Positions 11,416 to 22,625 of a DNA stretch of 64,000 bases are shown in pieces. The translations under genes and the position numbers were made by a program. Source of the stretch: Tanypteryx hageni. Lineage: Eukaryota; Arthropoda; Insecta; Odonata; Petaluridae. The notes beneath the pieces were generated by a model. The model was not told the origin of the DNA and did not search any database. It was given only the letters and a program-made list of their open reading frames with translations. The stretch's first letter is position 1, and every line of letters begins with the position of its first letter. The stretch covers positions 171,228,837 to 171,292,836 of the forward strand of contig CM054113.1 of the NCBI GenBank assembly GCA_028673005.1. The letters run 5' to 3'.

Positions 11416-12866
11416 CAAGTAATTCGTGCTTGCATTCTGCAAGCATTTCATCTCACCTTGAAAACATTAATTTTTCAGACATATTTCATTATTAGACGTA
11501 TTTTTTAATACACAAGTTTGAACCTCTGAACCAATGATAACAAATAACACAAACACTTTTTATAATCACCATTATAATGCGGTTATAGAATAACAGAAGA
11601 ACTGTTAAATACAACTCGTAAACTCTGACAGAAGGATTTGTGGGACGTCAAATTTTGTGCCGAACTTTGCAAACGTGAAAAACCATAGTGGAGACGGGAA
11701 AGGAACAGAGGGGGGAGGGACAAAGTGGAGAGGGAGAGGTACACGCAACTACGGAGGTTGTGGAAGGGGTGGAAGGCACAATACAACGCTGCAACACATT
11801 AACCCAAAATGTGACTTTGAAAAGACTAAATCACTCTTATATGATCTGTAAGGTATAGATTAAAAATTTTATTCAGGTAGAGGATAAAATTTGCTACAAT
11901 AAAGTCCATGAGAGCACATAACTACGATTAATAGTTTTAGAGATAAAAATTGTTAATACATAATAATTGTAAAAAATACATATAGCTACTGGGATTTGCA
12001 TTCCCTTGCCCTTATATGATCTGTAAGGTATGGATTAAAAAATTTATCCATACGGATGATGGAATTTGCTACAAAATGTTTGCAAAAGCTTGTACCTACG
12101 ACAAATAGTTTCCGAAATAAAATTATTAAACTTGAATGTTCAAATAGGGTAAAAACTACCTCTAAAAATTATCAATTTTGAAATTTTCGATTTTTCTGGT
12201 TTGTTGTGTACAAAATCCTATAATTGTGCCAAATTTCAAGTCTCTGGCTCATCTGGAAGTGCCTAAACATTAGTATCATCCTGATGTATCATAAGTAAGA
12301 AGCATCTAGATATAATAGATATCCTATATATGTAAGAAGCATCTATTTATAATGATACAGTGGAACTTCTATAACTCAAATCTCAAGGGAAAGCAGAAAT
12401 TATTAGAGTTATAGAAAAATTGAGTTACGGAAATATATTTTCTCATTTTTCTTGAATTGAGTTAACAACAAGTTTATTCCCTTAAGCATATAAGTTAACT
12501 TACTCTAATTTTCAATATCATGCATATTATGAACACATCATCACCTATATTTTCTTCCAATAATTTGTAAGGTATTACTGTATCCAAAACACTAATTGCA
12601 TCATGCACTGTGATTGAGAGCATCATAAATAATTAGAATTCTAATGTAATACTGAATGCACAAACACAACGATTAAATTTGGGATATCGATTGTAGGAAG
12701 GAGCAGATAGATTTTTCTCTAGGAATATTAGGGATCACAATAGGAGAAGCAACCCTGATAGAAGTGACGTTATGGACTGCCTGATGCACTGCACCCCCTC
12801 AAAATCCTATGGTGTTACTTTCGATATGGGCTGAAATGCATGCAGAATGCAAGCACCAACTACTTG
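11416..12866. mobile_element. TA-flanked element with palindromic 40-bp inverted ends
   Basis: The left end CAAGTAATTCGTGCTTGCAT and the complement of the right end, CAAGTAGTTGGTGCTTGCAT, extend as inverted repeats for about 35-40 bp. Each contains the inner palindrome GCTTGCATTCTGCAAGC. TA flanks both sides (11414-11415 and 12867-12868). A related lone end occurs at about 5326. Inside are a direct repeat (about 11838 and 12010, sharing TATATGATCTGTAAGGTAT) and an inserted Tigger-type end at 12358. A short Gly/Arg-rich open frame (11657-11851) is not recognisable as a known protein. Confidence 0.6.
12358..12790 (+). mobile_element. Tigger-type element, left part only
   Basis: It begins with CAGTGGAACTTCTATAACTC after TA (12356-12357). 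Along about 430 bp it matches, in reverse orientation, the segment 39870-40285 (shared stretches around the CATCATGCACTGTGATTGAG and GGAATAAACTTG regions). No right inverted end was found, so it is truncated or interrupted. No coding sequence was seen. Confidence 0.55.
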
Positions 12867-12868
12867 TA

Positions 12869-13918
12869 TAAATATTAAATTAAGATGCTCCTTTTAAAAT
12901 GTGATTATAAGTTTTATATTTAATTCACCTTGGTCAAGTCTATGCCATGCTTTCTTGAGTGAGATCTATTGATGGGAAAAAGATCTCGGAACTAGAGAGC
13001 AACAAAGTCATGTGGAATAACGTTTGTAACCGAAGTGCTTTTGCAGAAATTGACTTGGAGCTTCACCCAAGTTCATTGTAAATAATGCAACCTAAGTTAA
13101 TGTAAATAAAATTAAGTTAATGCCTATAAAGGTATTATCTATATAAAAGTTATTTATAAAAATTCATTTTTATTTTTTCACTTGTTTTATTATCTTAATC
13201 ACATCTTAAAGAAAGGCCAGACATACATAGACATGCTCTCTTGCAGGATTGGCATTCCAATTGTGCTCTAGTCTTCAGTCGCATTTTTGTTACAGGATTA
13301 GCATGCAGGTTATTTTAGTTTATTTTGAGTTTGATCCTTTTAATCTCAGTTTTGAGAAGATAGATTCTCCTGATGCTACAGTTTAAACAAAATACTTAAT
13401 GATAATATATTTGAATTAGCCATTAAAATAATATTGATTTGTTAATATAGTAAGTTAATTATATAATAATTAATTGCCTTTGTTAGAGATCAAGCACTTG
13501 TCATATTTTTATAATAAGATTAACAAATAGATTTAAATGATTTACATGGAATGTGATCCTTTTGTCTCCTGAGTGATACATGCCATGCCAAATCTGAAAT
13601 TTTTCATCATTAACATACACTTTCATGTGTTTAGCCTATCCTGTAGGATTATGCAGATGTTGTATTTTCCATCTAAAAACTCATAGCCTGCCAGCTTTCA
13701 CCTTGCTACTATCCTGCAGGAAAGCTTGTCCATCTATGACTGGCCAAATAGATAACAACTAAACTAAAGCCAAGTCCACGTTATTTGTTTTGTCTCTATA
13801 TTTGAAAAGATATTTTCTGAATATAAATTAAAGTTATTGTGTAATCACTTTTTGCTTATATTTTTAAATGCATCTGTCAAACTATGTAATATGGAAAATT
13901 CTGTTCACTTGGTACTTT
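12869..13918. other. Intronic DNA, nothing recognised
   Basis: An AT-rich stretch without convincing open frames or paired transposon ends. It includes the presumed 3' untranslated region of the cytochrome c gene, which is transcribed leftward from 14236. Confidence 0.4.
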
Positions 13919-14236
13919 TTATTCCTTGCATGCTTTTTCCAAATAACTGATCAAGTCCAATCTTTCTTGTGGTTTTTTAATCCCTGAAAATATCATTTTT
14001 GTGCCAGGTATGTACTTTTTTGGATTTTCTAGGTATATATTTAATGTCTCTGCATTCCAAATAATTCCTTTAGTTTTGTTGGCATCAGTGTATCTAAATC
14101 CAGTTGCTTGGCCTGTTTTCCGACCAATGATTCCATATAAGTTTGGCCCATTCATGTGTTTTCCATTCTTGTTTATTGTGTGACACTGTGCACACTTTTG
14201 AACAAAAATCTTTTTTCCTTTCTCTGCATCTCCCAT
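13919..14236 (-). CDS. Cytochrome c, complete frame nested antisense in an EpsinR intron
   Basis: This codes a 105-residue cytochrome c, the soluble haem carrier between complexes III and IV in the mitochondrial intermembrane space. Visible signatures are [19 protein letters not shown] with the haem-attaching CAQCH (Cys15, Cys18, His19), [18 protein letters not shown], and GTKM, which provides the axial methionine. The length equals that of vertebrate cytochrome c and lacks the few extra N-terminal residues common in insects. The frame has no stop or intron. Directly before GAG-ATG is a plausible acceptor (TTGTTATGCAG), so the gene may have an intron in its 5' leader further right. Some positions ([10 protein letters not shown]) are unusual, so this may be a divergent paralogue. 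Full conservation of the haem site argues for function. An independent 5' exon or promoter was not identified. Confidence 0.85.
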   Translation of the reverse strand: MGDAEKGKKIFVQKCAQCHTINKNGKHMNGPNLYGIIGRKTGQATGFRYTDANKTKGIIWNAETLNIYLENPKKYIPGTKMIFSGIKKPQERLDLISYLEKACKE

Positions 14237-14245
14237 CTCCTGCAT

Positions 14246-15246
14246 AACAAAGTTTTAATATTAAGATCATCCTATTATCTAGGTTATGTATGAAAATTTT
14301 AAACTATGATGACAAAGTTATATTATTATACCTGTTGATTATTTTTTTCAAATAATTTATTTAAATATGTAAAGCTGGATATGGTCTACCATTATCACAA
14401 CAATGTAGTACCTTGTTTGTTTTGTAATGTCTCCATGGCAACAAATTTATCTATTGTGCTGTAATTGCATTAATCAAGATAAATGTTTGTTAATTAAGTT
14501 TATTTATATTCTATATACTACTTTTCATGTTAGTTCCTTCTAAGAGTATCAATTTACACTAATTTTAGTTGAAGTAATCTACGTATGTAATGGCTGTTTA
14601 TATATGGTCATTGTAGTTGGTGATGATAATAATACAGCAAGTTTTTTAGGATTGGATGTTTGAAAATAATGTCATTGAGAATAAATTATTGAAAATCTAG
14701 AATATCCAATATGTATGTTTTTTACCATCATCTTCTGCCTCTGAATATTTTGCTCCTTGAATTTCCAACTCTTCTTGTTTTTTCATTGCAATCAGCTTTA
14801 TTTTTCTGTTGCTTTGACTTAGTCTTCAATTCAAACATCTTCATTTTAGTTCATATTTTAACAGATTCAAGCAGCATAATTCTGGTAAGATCATTTAGAT
14901 ATTTACTTTGGTGATTTGCTCTTACTTGGCAGGACTTTTCTCATTGTTGGTTCCAACCGTACTTCTCACCTAATTTTCCTCCGATATTTTGTTATTTATG
15001 CAGTTCAGTTTCTCCTCTGTCAGATTTTGATGTTTTTATTTTCTCCCAATTCTCTCAGTGCATCTGTTGTGCTGAAAAAGAAGCTTTTGAAATCCATTAG
15101 TTTCTTGAAAGTTTTTAATTTCCATTTTTTCTGTAGTATTTTCAGCTGCTGGCTGGTTAATATTTTTTATTTCAGTAACAGTTTCTCTAAAATTCCAGGT
15201 TGCATGACACGAATTTCAACTTTTTAGCTATGATCCTGATCTAATA
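14246..15246. other. Intronic DNA with long hydrophobic but unrecognised frames
   Basis: Two + strand frames (14711-14914 and 14916-15227) are Leu/Phe/Ser-rich, as expected from T-rich DNA. The opposite strand of this stretch is Lys-rich and interrupted. It might be a decayed coding sequence, but I recognise no family. The start should hold the upstream leader intron of cytochrome c. Confidence 0.3.
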
Positions 15247-15248
15247 TA

Positions 15249-16200
15249 CCATATCTGCCCAAATAGAAGCCGACCCCCCAAAAATTTCCACCATTTTAAA
15301 ATTTCTTAGATTTTATGCTGAAGTGTGCCGGATATGCGTGAACTGCCTAGAATACATATTCGAAATCGAAGAATAGAGTGGGAAATGGTTTAGTTGTTGA
15401 CATTTTAAAATATTACTCCCATTAATAATTTCCCATTGTTGAATAACGTTCCATGTTCAGTGACGATAATTTCATTCATCTTCACTTTCACAAAATTGTC
15501 AAATAAAGCATTAACGACCTAGCCAAGATAATTTTTAATCCAAGTATATTTCCAATAAAATTAGCATTTACATTGCCTTAAGAAATTGCATGTTTATAAT
15601 TATACATGTTCATAATTATGTATGTTCATGTAAAGTTTTACCGAAATTCAAACAGTTGAGCATCAAAAGCCATCATTGCACTTTGCGTAATCGTCTGCAT
15701 AGTCAATGTATGCAATTTTAATAGATTCAATGAATGAGGTTTTAACATGCATACAAACATTACAATAGCTATAACAATAACTGCAATAGCCAAGTAAAAC
15801 TAATAAGAACTTCTTTTAATAACTAATGAAAAATAATACAAATTGCTAACTATTCTTAATGATACATATGCATAGCCCCGAGAAACGAAAGAAAATATTT
15901 AATAGCATTTAGAAACAAAAGAACAGGTAACAATGGTAACAAAACACAGTTACTGCTAAATTCAATATTCTAGCTTTATTATTTATTCATTAATATTCAT
16001 CGTAGGTCAAATGTTTACTTTAAGAAAAATATAATACTATCATTTGAACGTGACAGCAATGAGAGACATGCTGCCATATATGGGTGACTACGAGACAACG
16101 CTAACCCAAAATTTTTTCTTGACTTGCATTTAAGCCAAGGGGTGACTTTTTCATGATAGATTTTGAAGAAAAACATCAGCTTGTATTCAGGCAGATGTGG
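15249..16200. mobile_element. Second copy of the 10492 pogo-like element, inverted
   Basis: The ends CCATATCTGCCCAAATAGAAGC and, reversed, CCACATCTGCCTGAATACAAGC are flanked by TA (15247-15248 and 16201-16202). The interior matches 10492-11336 in the opposite orientation. The two copies are about 4 kb apart and could pair as an inverted repeat in a transcript or in DNA. Confidence 0.75.
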
Positions 16201-16202
16201 TA

Positions 16203-17300
16203 TATTGACTCAATATTGTCAGCATATGAATTCTTAGTTATGTTTTACTTTTAAAGGAAATGGCATACTTTTTGAGTTGGATTAATTTTGTCCTTAGTGT
16301 AACATAGGAGGTGCTTCATCAATTCTTTCTTTCTTATAGATACAATTTTTTGCACATTTCAGTTAATAAAGGCTGTTTTTTTAAAGCTAGGCGTTTGTTT
16401 TTGCTCTTAACCAATTGAAAAATAGTCATTATTGCAACTATATGCTTAAATATATTAGTATGGCATTTATTTTCATTCAGTATTTTCTTAAAAACAATTA
16501 TAGTTAATTTGTATTATTTCATATAAAAACTATTTGATATTTCATGCATCACTGCTATGTTTACCTGTTATTTAATTGAAATGATATTTTTATATTATCT
16601 TCTATGACATCTTTTTAAAACCTTTTGGTATCCACTAATTGTTTTTCATGCTGTTTTATTGAAAATATTTTATTTTTAACAAGTATTTTTTAGCATGTAT
16701 ATTATTTTGAATTGGTAAAATAAGTTAATTGAGAAGTGATTACAAATAAAATTGATGATACCAAAAATAAAACATGAAATAATAGTATAATATATTCCCA
16801 ATTAATTTGCTGGAGGACTACTAGGTTGTCTCTTACCTTTCTCCAAATAATGTAGGTTGGAGTTCAAACACAAGTGGTTAAATATTTAGGGATTTGAAAA
16901 TCAGATATGAGACATTCTACATAGACAAAATTATTAAAAAGCATAAATCTAGCTGACCAGGTGACATAGTAGGCAAGAATTTAATGTTAGGAGACGAAGT
17001 TAGAGCCCCAGTTTTTGCAAGTATTAACTACAGTGACACAATAATGAAAAAATTCTCTAAGACTGTAAGAGTTCAATCATGATTTCACTTCATGTGAGAG
17101 GAGTGATGTAATTATCAACCTATTAGCTTATAGTATTTACATACCACACTTGTTAACAACAATAGTTGGTAACTGTATTAAGTAATTCAGGCAAGAATTA
17201 AATTTGTTGTGGGTGAAGCAACACAGTTTTAGGAGTGTATATTCATGCAAAAGGCAAATGAATGCCTCATTTCAGGATATTGCCAAGACTTTAGATGAGG
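16203..17300. other. Intronic DNA, nothing recognised
   Basis: AT-rich sequence without an open frame that resembles a protein, and without paired inverted ends. Confidence 0.35.
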
Positions 17301-17304
17301 GCAA

Positions 17305-17480
17305 ATGGGTAGATTAATAGTTTTTGAGTTAGAGCACCCAGCAAAAAACTCACATACACACGCAGACATCATCGAGAAAATGGTCAAAACATTCAGGGGA
17401 CCTCAAAACGTGTATTTCTGTTGAAATCTCAAAACCGATTTTATTCATGAAAACAATACTTTCCCCTATAGTACTACATA
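17305..17480. repeat. Partial copy (C) of an interspersed repeat
   Basis: It matches the ends of copies A (18302-19340) and B (59344-59975): the AGTTTTTGAGTTAGAGCACCC stretch, an ACACAC run, CATCATCGAGAAAATGGTCA and GACCTCAAAACGTG. It sits directly against a hAT fragment. The repeat family is not one I can name. Confidence 0.6.
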
Positions 17481-17497
17481 TGGATAAAGTAAAAATA

Positions 17498-18031
17498 TAA
17501 AAAATTTATTGACCAAGGTCTTTGTGATGAACATCTCTCGCTATTAACACTGTTTTGAAACATATGATTGAAAACTGTATGGACACCAAGAAATTATTGA
17601 ATTTAATAATGATTAAAAACAGACTGGCATCAATCGATAGCAGTGTATGAGCAACTTTGATTACATAGTTGATATTGCCAGTAACTGTGTTGTCAAATGA
17701 AAGATCTTTTTCAAAATTAAAGTTAATGAAAAGCTACCTATGCATTTGTATGACCAGAAGTAGATTAAAGCATTTAACACTTCTTTCAATAGAAAACTCA
17801 GAAGTGTGCAAAATGAAAACTGGTAAGTTGATAGAAATTTTTATAACTGAAATGAGGAAAAAACAAGGTTAACATATAAAGATGTGTTATTTTGTAACAC
17901 ATTCAGAATTGAAATGTCGAAGAAATCAATAATAATTTAAAATATAAAAATAATTTTGTGAAGATTTTTTTACATAGGTGGGGCCCCAAAACTTTTACTC
18001 CCCTGGTGTCTCCAAAATCATAGTTGCACTG
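17498..18031 (+). pseudogene. hAT transposase C-terminal relic with right transposon end
   Basis: Positions 17669-17872 read ILPVTVLSNERSFSKLKLMK and then LKHLTLLSIE. This is the hAT dimerisation region (consensus VTVASAERSFSKLKLIK and LALLSIE) of the type found in ZMYM1-like transposases. About 165 bp upstream is homologous but interrupted by stops. The element appears to end with CATAGTTGCACTG at 18031, a hAT-type terminus similar to CAGTGGCATAACTA at 60981. A second relic of the same family is at 27683-28156. Confidence 0.7.
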
Positions 18032-18301
18032 ATGAATATGGGCAATGGTTTTGGATCCTCATTAGGTTGGAATGATTTGAATTTTTGAGATGGTGCAAAA
18101 AACATCAGCTCAATGAATAACTTCAAAATGGATGCAAGTGTTGCTGAAATGTTTGATAAATGGGATTGGGAGGCACTAGTCTTGGAGAAGAACAGCTAGG
18201 TTAACTGGGACATACAATGCCTAAGTAAATAAACCAGAATGAAAGAGCATTATGGATAGGATGGGAAAGCCGATTACTTAAGTTGGTGGGATCACAAATG
18301 T

Positions 18302-19340
18302 AAAAAAATCTGATGTGGCCACCACATGACTTTCTCCATACCTGTATTATTTCTAAAAATTTCAAATAGGTTACATGACAATAAATATTTTAATGAACTG
18401 AGAGAAAAATTTAAAGACTAAAAAGAACAGAAATAAACTCGGAGGTGCCGGTGGTGTAGTGGTTAGGACGCTGGCTGCTACTCGCCCGGTGCTCGAAAAG
18501 GCAGTGGGCTCAAATCCTGCACAAGTAAGATTTTTTCCAAGGTCGCCCGGCCCCCTGTTTGTGCGGTTTGAGGAGACCGTGAAAATTCAGCGTTCCATCC
18601 TTCAGAATGGACGTTAAGCCATTGGCCCCCTTGGTGCTCTTTGTTAAGAGTAGGCTAATGCTGGCACCGGGTTTCCCTCCTCCCTTGTGATTGTGTTCGG
18701 TGTGGAAGGAGTTAATGGCTATAATAATCCAAGAGGATGATAAGCCAAAAATACACACACACACATGCAGAAATAAACTCAAACCATAGCCTTCTGATAT
18801 TGGATATAGCCACGAAGCTCCAACAATTAAGAAACTATAAAGGAGTGTTACTAAGATGTAACTAAGCATCAATTGTTAACAATAGTCATCGATAGGTGGC
18901 ATAGTGATGGCAGCTAAAATATATAGTTTTTAAGATATCTCTTAAACAATGCATTATATGGGAAAATGTGTCAAACAAAGGTTGTAGAAAATTAAATTTC
19001 CTACAACTTTTATTCCAGTATGTTTTTTACATATATCAAATATTAAAGCAAATATTTCAAAATTACATGTGGCAAGAGTAAACACCCACTTCTGGTTGAC
19101 TAATTTTTACCAAAAACTAATCAGTTCTTGTGACTTTTATAAAAATGTTAAATATAAAATTTCGCATTGGCCTAATTAATAGTTTTTCAGTTAGGTCACC
19201 CACAAAAAATACACACACAGACATTATCGATAAAATGGTCAAGACATGTTCAGGAGACCTCAAACATGTATTTCCATTGAAATCTGGAAATTGATTTTTT
19301 CATGAAAACTTCTTTTCCCTATACTACATAGAGAGAAAGT
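18302..19340. repeat. Interspersed repeat copy A, carrying a SINE
   Basis: It matches 59344-59975 over most of its length: from AATCTGATGTGGCCACCAC through the TTGTTAACAATAGTCATCG stretch, the TTGTAGAAAATTAAATTTCC stretch and the ACACACAGACATTATCG end. A 327-bp SINE (18441-18767) interrupts it. On the minus strand both copies keep a short hydrophobic reading of the type MMLxYxLVTLLxxFLIVGAxWL. Family unknown. Confidence 0.65.
18441..18767 (+). mobile_element. tRNA-derived SINE with 13-bp target duplication
   Basis: The first about 90 bp are tRNA-like, with an A-box region TGGTGTAGTGGTTAGGACGC and a B-box-like GGGCTCAAATCC. Then comes a GC-richer body (GGCCCCCTGTTTGTGCGG; GGACGTTAAGCCATTGGC) and an ACACAC tail. 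CAGAAATAAACTC occurs at both edges (18428-18440 and 18768-18780) and only once, at 59466-59478, in the paralogous repeat B. That identifies it as the target duplication and fixes the boundaries. Transposition would need a LINE partner, which is not in the window. Confidence 0.85.
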
Positions 19341-20145
19341 AATACAGTCATGAAGGCTGAAATATAATTAGGAGAATATTCATTCGTAAATAGGGAGATA
19401 GAAGATTGAAAAAATCTACCTGCAAGATCATGGAGCCTTTCCCTTTAGAGGTTGCCCCCCACCCCACTTCAAGGGAAAAATCTTAAAAAATGTTAAGAGA
19501 TTAGATTTAACATTATAGAAATATGTTAATTAAGGCTATGTGGGATGAATAGGAGATAGCCTGTTGAAGTGATGCACGGTGAGGATGGACAGGTAGCCAT
19601 GAATACCTTCCAGCAATCGTGAACATCCTTTCATTAGGCTCAAATAACATTATAAATATTCAAAACTTGTGTTAACCTGTCTCCTGCATTCACGTTGTAT
19701 GTTAGTGGTAGTTTGAGAAATTACATAAGATAGAAAATATGTATATCTTACTCAAGAATGTAAAAATCTAATTTATAAATTTGTGAAATAGTTATTTTTA
19801 CTATGCCTATTTTTTCTGATGTTGCCTCTGGCCTTGTGGCCATTTTGTTGCATACCCTTGTTAATAATTATGATAATAATAATAATAATGGAAAAATACC
19901 TGAAAATGCTTCTTAGTTTGTAAAATCAGGTATGAAAAGGCATTAAGCTAAAAAAGGGTGAGGTAAAAGTTTTTTACAATCAGGAATAACTTCTCTTTTC
20001 ATCTCTCGCAGAAAATCTCTTGTCAAAGAGGAGGCCATAAATTTGCTTCTGACCATATTTTGTGGAAGCACATATGATGTAAAATCTAAAATTCCCAACA
20101 TTTTGCAATGCCTTATATTTCGACGCTATCCCCTCTATTATCATA
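19341..20145. other. Intronic DNA, nothing recognised
   Basis: AT-rich, with a short (AAT)n run near 19875. No gene or paired transposon ends were seen. Confidence 0.35.
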
Positions 20146-20147
20146 TA

Positions 20148-22623
20148 CAGTGGAAACCGCTTAACACGAAATGTGGGGGACCAGCTCAAACATTTCGTCT
20201 TAACAGAATTTCGTGCTAAACGAATTTCATGATAACCTTTTTTGAGACTGATTTGAAATATTGATATAAGTGCGTAAATAAATCTTGACATAACAAATAT
20301 GCGATGGAAACAGCACAGTAATTAGTTATAATAATGAAAACCTTATAATTTATTCATTACATATATACATGAAAAAATTATTTTATTTCAATAATTTCAT
20401 AAAAACGATGTACAAATATTTAGCATCAAGGTCGCTAAAGTAGTTCAATTGTCTACTTCTTAACAAAAAATTCCGTAATTTTTTTTGCCTAGCATTCATA
20501 ATCTTTTTTTCCACAAATTGTTCCAAATCATCAACCGTCTCATACAAACTGTCCCCAGCTGTTTGATTTTCTAAAAACCGACGAACACTTTTTAGCATTC
20601 CACGGATATCCGCAGTACTCGGCACTGACAACATTCCGTCGTCACAGTCATCTCCACTTTCACTACTATTTTCATTTTAGTGTATATTTAGTGTAGTGGC
20701 AATATGGTCATCCACTGCTATATAATCATTCAGCGTGATTTCAGTTGTCAATCTCATTACAGACGACACGCGACCGAAGATATCGCACAATTCACTTTCA
20801 GTAGATGTATTTACCCTAATTTCCGTAGTTGATTCAGTTTCATTCTGTCCAGAAAACCTATCTGCTGATGGCGAAGAGGAAAATCCAGCGTGGCGAAAAC
20901 AATTTTCGATTGTTTTCGCTGTAACTGACCTCCAAGCGGCATACAACAAATGCAAAACATCCAAAAGAGTCACGGGCTTAATTTCCTCATTTGATTCAAT
21001 ACTACATAAATATTTATGGAGTAATAACTTCCGATAGTGGCATTTTAGATTTATTATAATACCCTGGTCACATGGCTGCAATACGCTTGTTGTATTAGGC
21101 GGCAGAAAGATCAGTTTAATTGATTTCAGCTTTTCCACTTCTGGATGAGCAGGGCTGTTGTCGATAATTAAAGCTATTTTGCGCTTCTGGCGTGAAAAGT
21201 GCTTGTCCAATGCCCTAACCCAGTCTGCAAAAATGTTTCCCGTCATCCAAGCTTTTTTATTTGCGGTGTATTCCACAGGAAGCTTATTTACATTCTTGAA
21301 GCAGCGAGGATTCAGAAATTTACCCACAACAAACATCGGGATTTTTTCAGAACCGTCTGAATTGCAAGCCACCATTACCGTAATGCACTCTTTAGATTTT
21401 TTTCCACCAGAGCACTGCTCATTTTTAAAAGCTTAAGTTTTTTCTGGGAGGCAGCGAAAAAACATTCCGGTTTCGTCAGCATTAAAAATGTCCTTAGGCG
21501 CAAAGTCTGTTAATAATTTAGGCAAGGTAGAAGTTAACCACTCTGATGTCATATCCCAGGAGACGTCTCCCGACTCGCCGGAAACACTTAAAAATTATCC
21601 CATTCCTCACCTTGAACCGCTCCAAACCATCCAGGACTAGACTTGAATTCAATTCCCAATTCTGATCCCAAAGCATCAGCCTTCACCATCAAAACAGGAC
21701 CAGAAATTGGAGCATTCTGGGCTCTTGCTTGCTTAAACCAGATGATCAGCGCCGCTTCCAAATTCTCGTGCTTTGCCATGCGTAGACGCTTCCGTTCCGG
21801 TTCAAACATGCTTCTCTCAAACACAGATGATATTTTATCACGATTTTTTATATTTGTTGACAAAGTTGAAAAGGGAATTTTGAACTCTTTTCAGATGTCC
21901 GTTTTGGTTCTATCACCATTATCAACTGCTTGTAGGAGCTGCATTTTCACTTTCAGCGGTATTGCTTTTTGCTTACGCACTTTACTAGCCATTTTTATGT
22001 GGGTCTTTTATCTGTTATAAAAATATAAAATCACAACTGAAAACGATCCCGAAAAAGAAAGAACTTTGCTCACAGATTCGTTTCACATTCGCTAACCGTT
22101 CCACACGGAAATTCAGAATCAACTGAGTAGAACTTTTCTGCATAGGGGTCTCAAGACGAGAGCAAGGGAGGAGTTAAGCGTTTTGAAAGATGGGAAAAGG
22201 GAAGGTACAGTACAGATAACAATTTGCACCTCCAAATCCTTCCTTTAATTCGAATATGGTAGTTCCCAGAATTTTGTTTATTGCTGCCAAGGAAATCTCG
22301 GTAGCAACCCTCTCAACGGGGGCACATGAGTTTCTCTGAGGTCTACTAATGACCATGCCTATTGAAAGAGAGGGGGAAGGAGGAGGTACAGCTGTGGTTG
22401 TAAGAAACGAGTGGGTCGTTTCGTGTTATCCCAAGAATTTGACGGGGATTTATTTTCAGGGGACCGAAATTTTTTTCGTGTTAACCGAAATTCCTTGTTA
22501 ACCATTTCGCGTAAAACGAACTAATATACGTTGAAATGTATAGGCACCGGTAGGGACCGAGCCTGCATTTCGTGTTAACCGATATTTCACGTTATCCGTT
22601 TTCGTGTTAAGTGGTTTCCACTG
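20148..22623 (-). mobile_element. Tigger (pogo family) transposon, nearly full-length
   Basis: Inverted ends CAGTGGAAACCGCTTAACAC and, reversed, CAGTGGAAACCACTTAACAC are flanked by TA at 20146-20147 and 22624-22625. The length of 2476 bp is typical for an autonomous Tigger. The transposase is on the minus strand (about 22000 to 20383) and is described separately. Its right TA is shared with the next element, which starts at 22626. This is the best-preserved transposon in the window. Confidence 0.9.
20383..21995 (-). pseudogene. Tigger transposase with complete catalytic triad but internal stops
   Basis: The N terminus reads MASKVRKQKAIPLKVKMQLL (helix-turn-helix), with a stop soon after. It is followed by the CENP-B-like DNA-binding part (21588-21863: FERSMFEPERKRLRMAK, LIIWFKQARAQNAPISG). 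After a damaged stretch come FNADETGMFFRCLPEKT, a stop near 21433, and a long DDE_1 frame (20677-21375). That frame contains ALIIDNSPAH and LPPNTTSVLQPCDQG. The three catalytic aspartates (NADET, IDNSPAH, QPCDQG) are all present. The C-terminal helical part is at 20383-20634. At least three stops or frameshifts make it non-coding as it stands. Such enzymes cut at TIR ends and insert at TA. Confidence 0.85.
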
Positions 22624-22625
22624 TA

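Noticed and set aside
10408..11508. Open frames rich in Ile-Tyr repeats
   Set aside because: They are translations of the (TA)n microsatellites.
14711..15227. Two hydrophobic open frames that look like membrane proteins
   Set aside because: T-rich DNA gives Leu/Phe/Ser-rich frames by composition. No start context, splice sites or family resemblance.
18510..18872. A 120-residue minus-strand frame as a gene
   Set aside because: It runs from the hydrophobic piece of repeat A into the antisense of the SINE, and the empty-site copy shows the second half is a late insertion.
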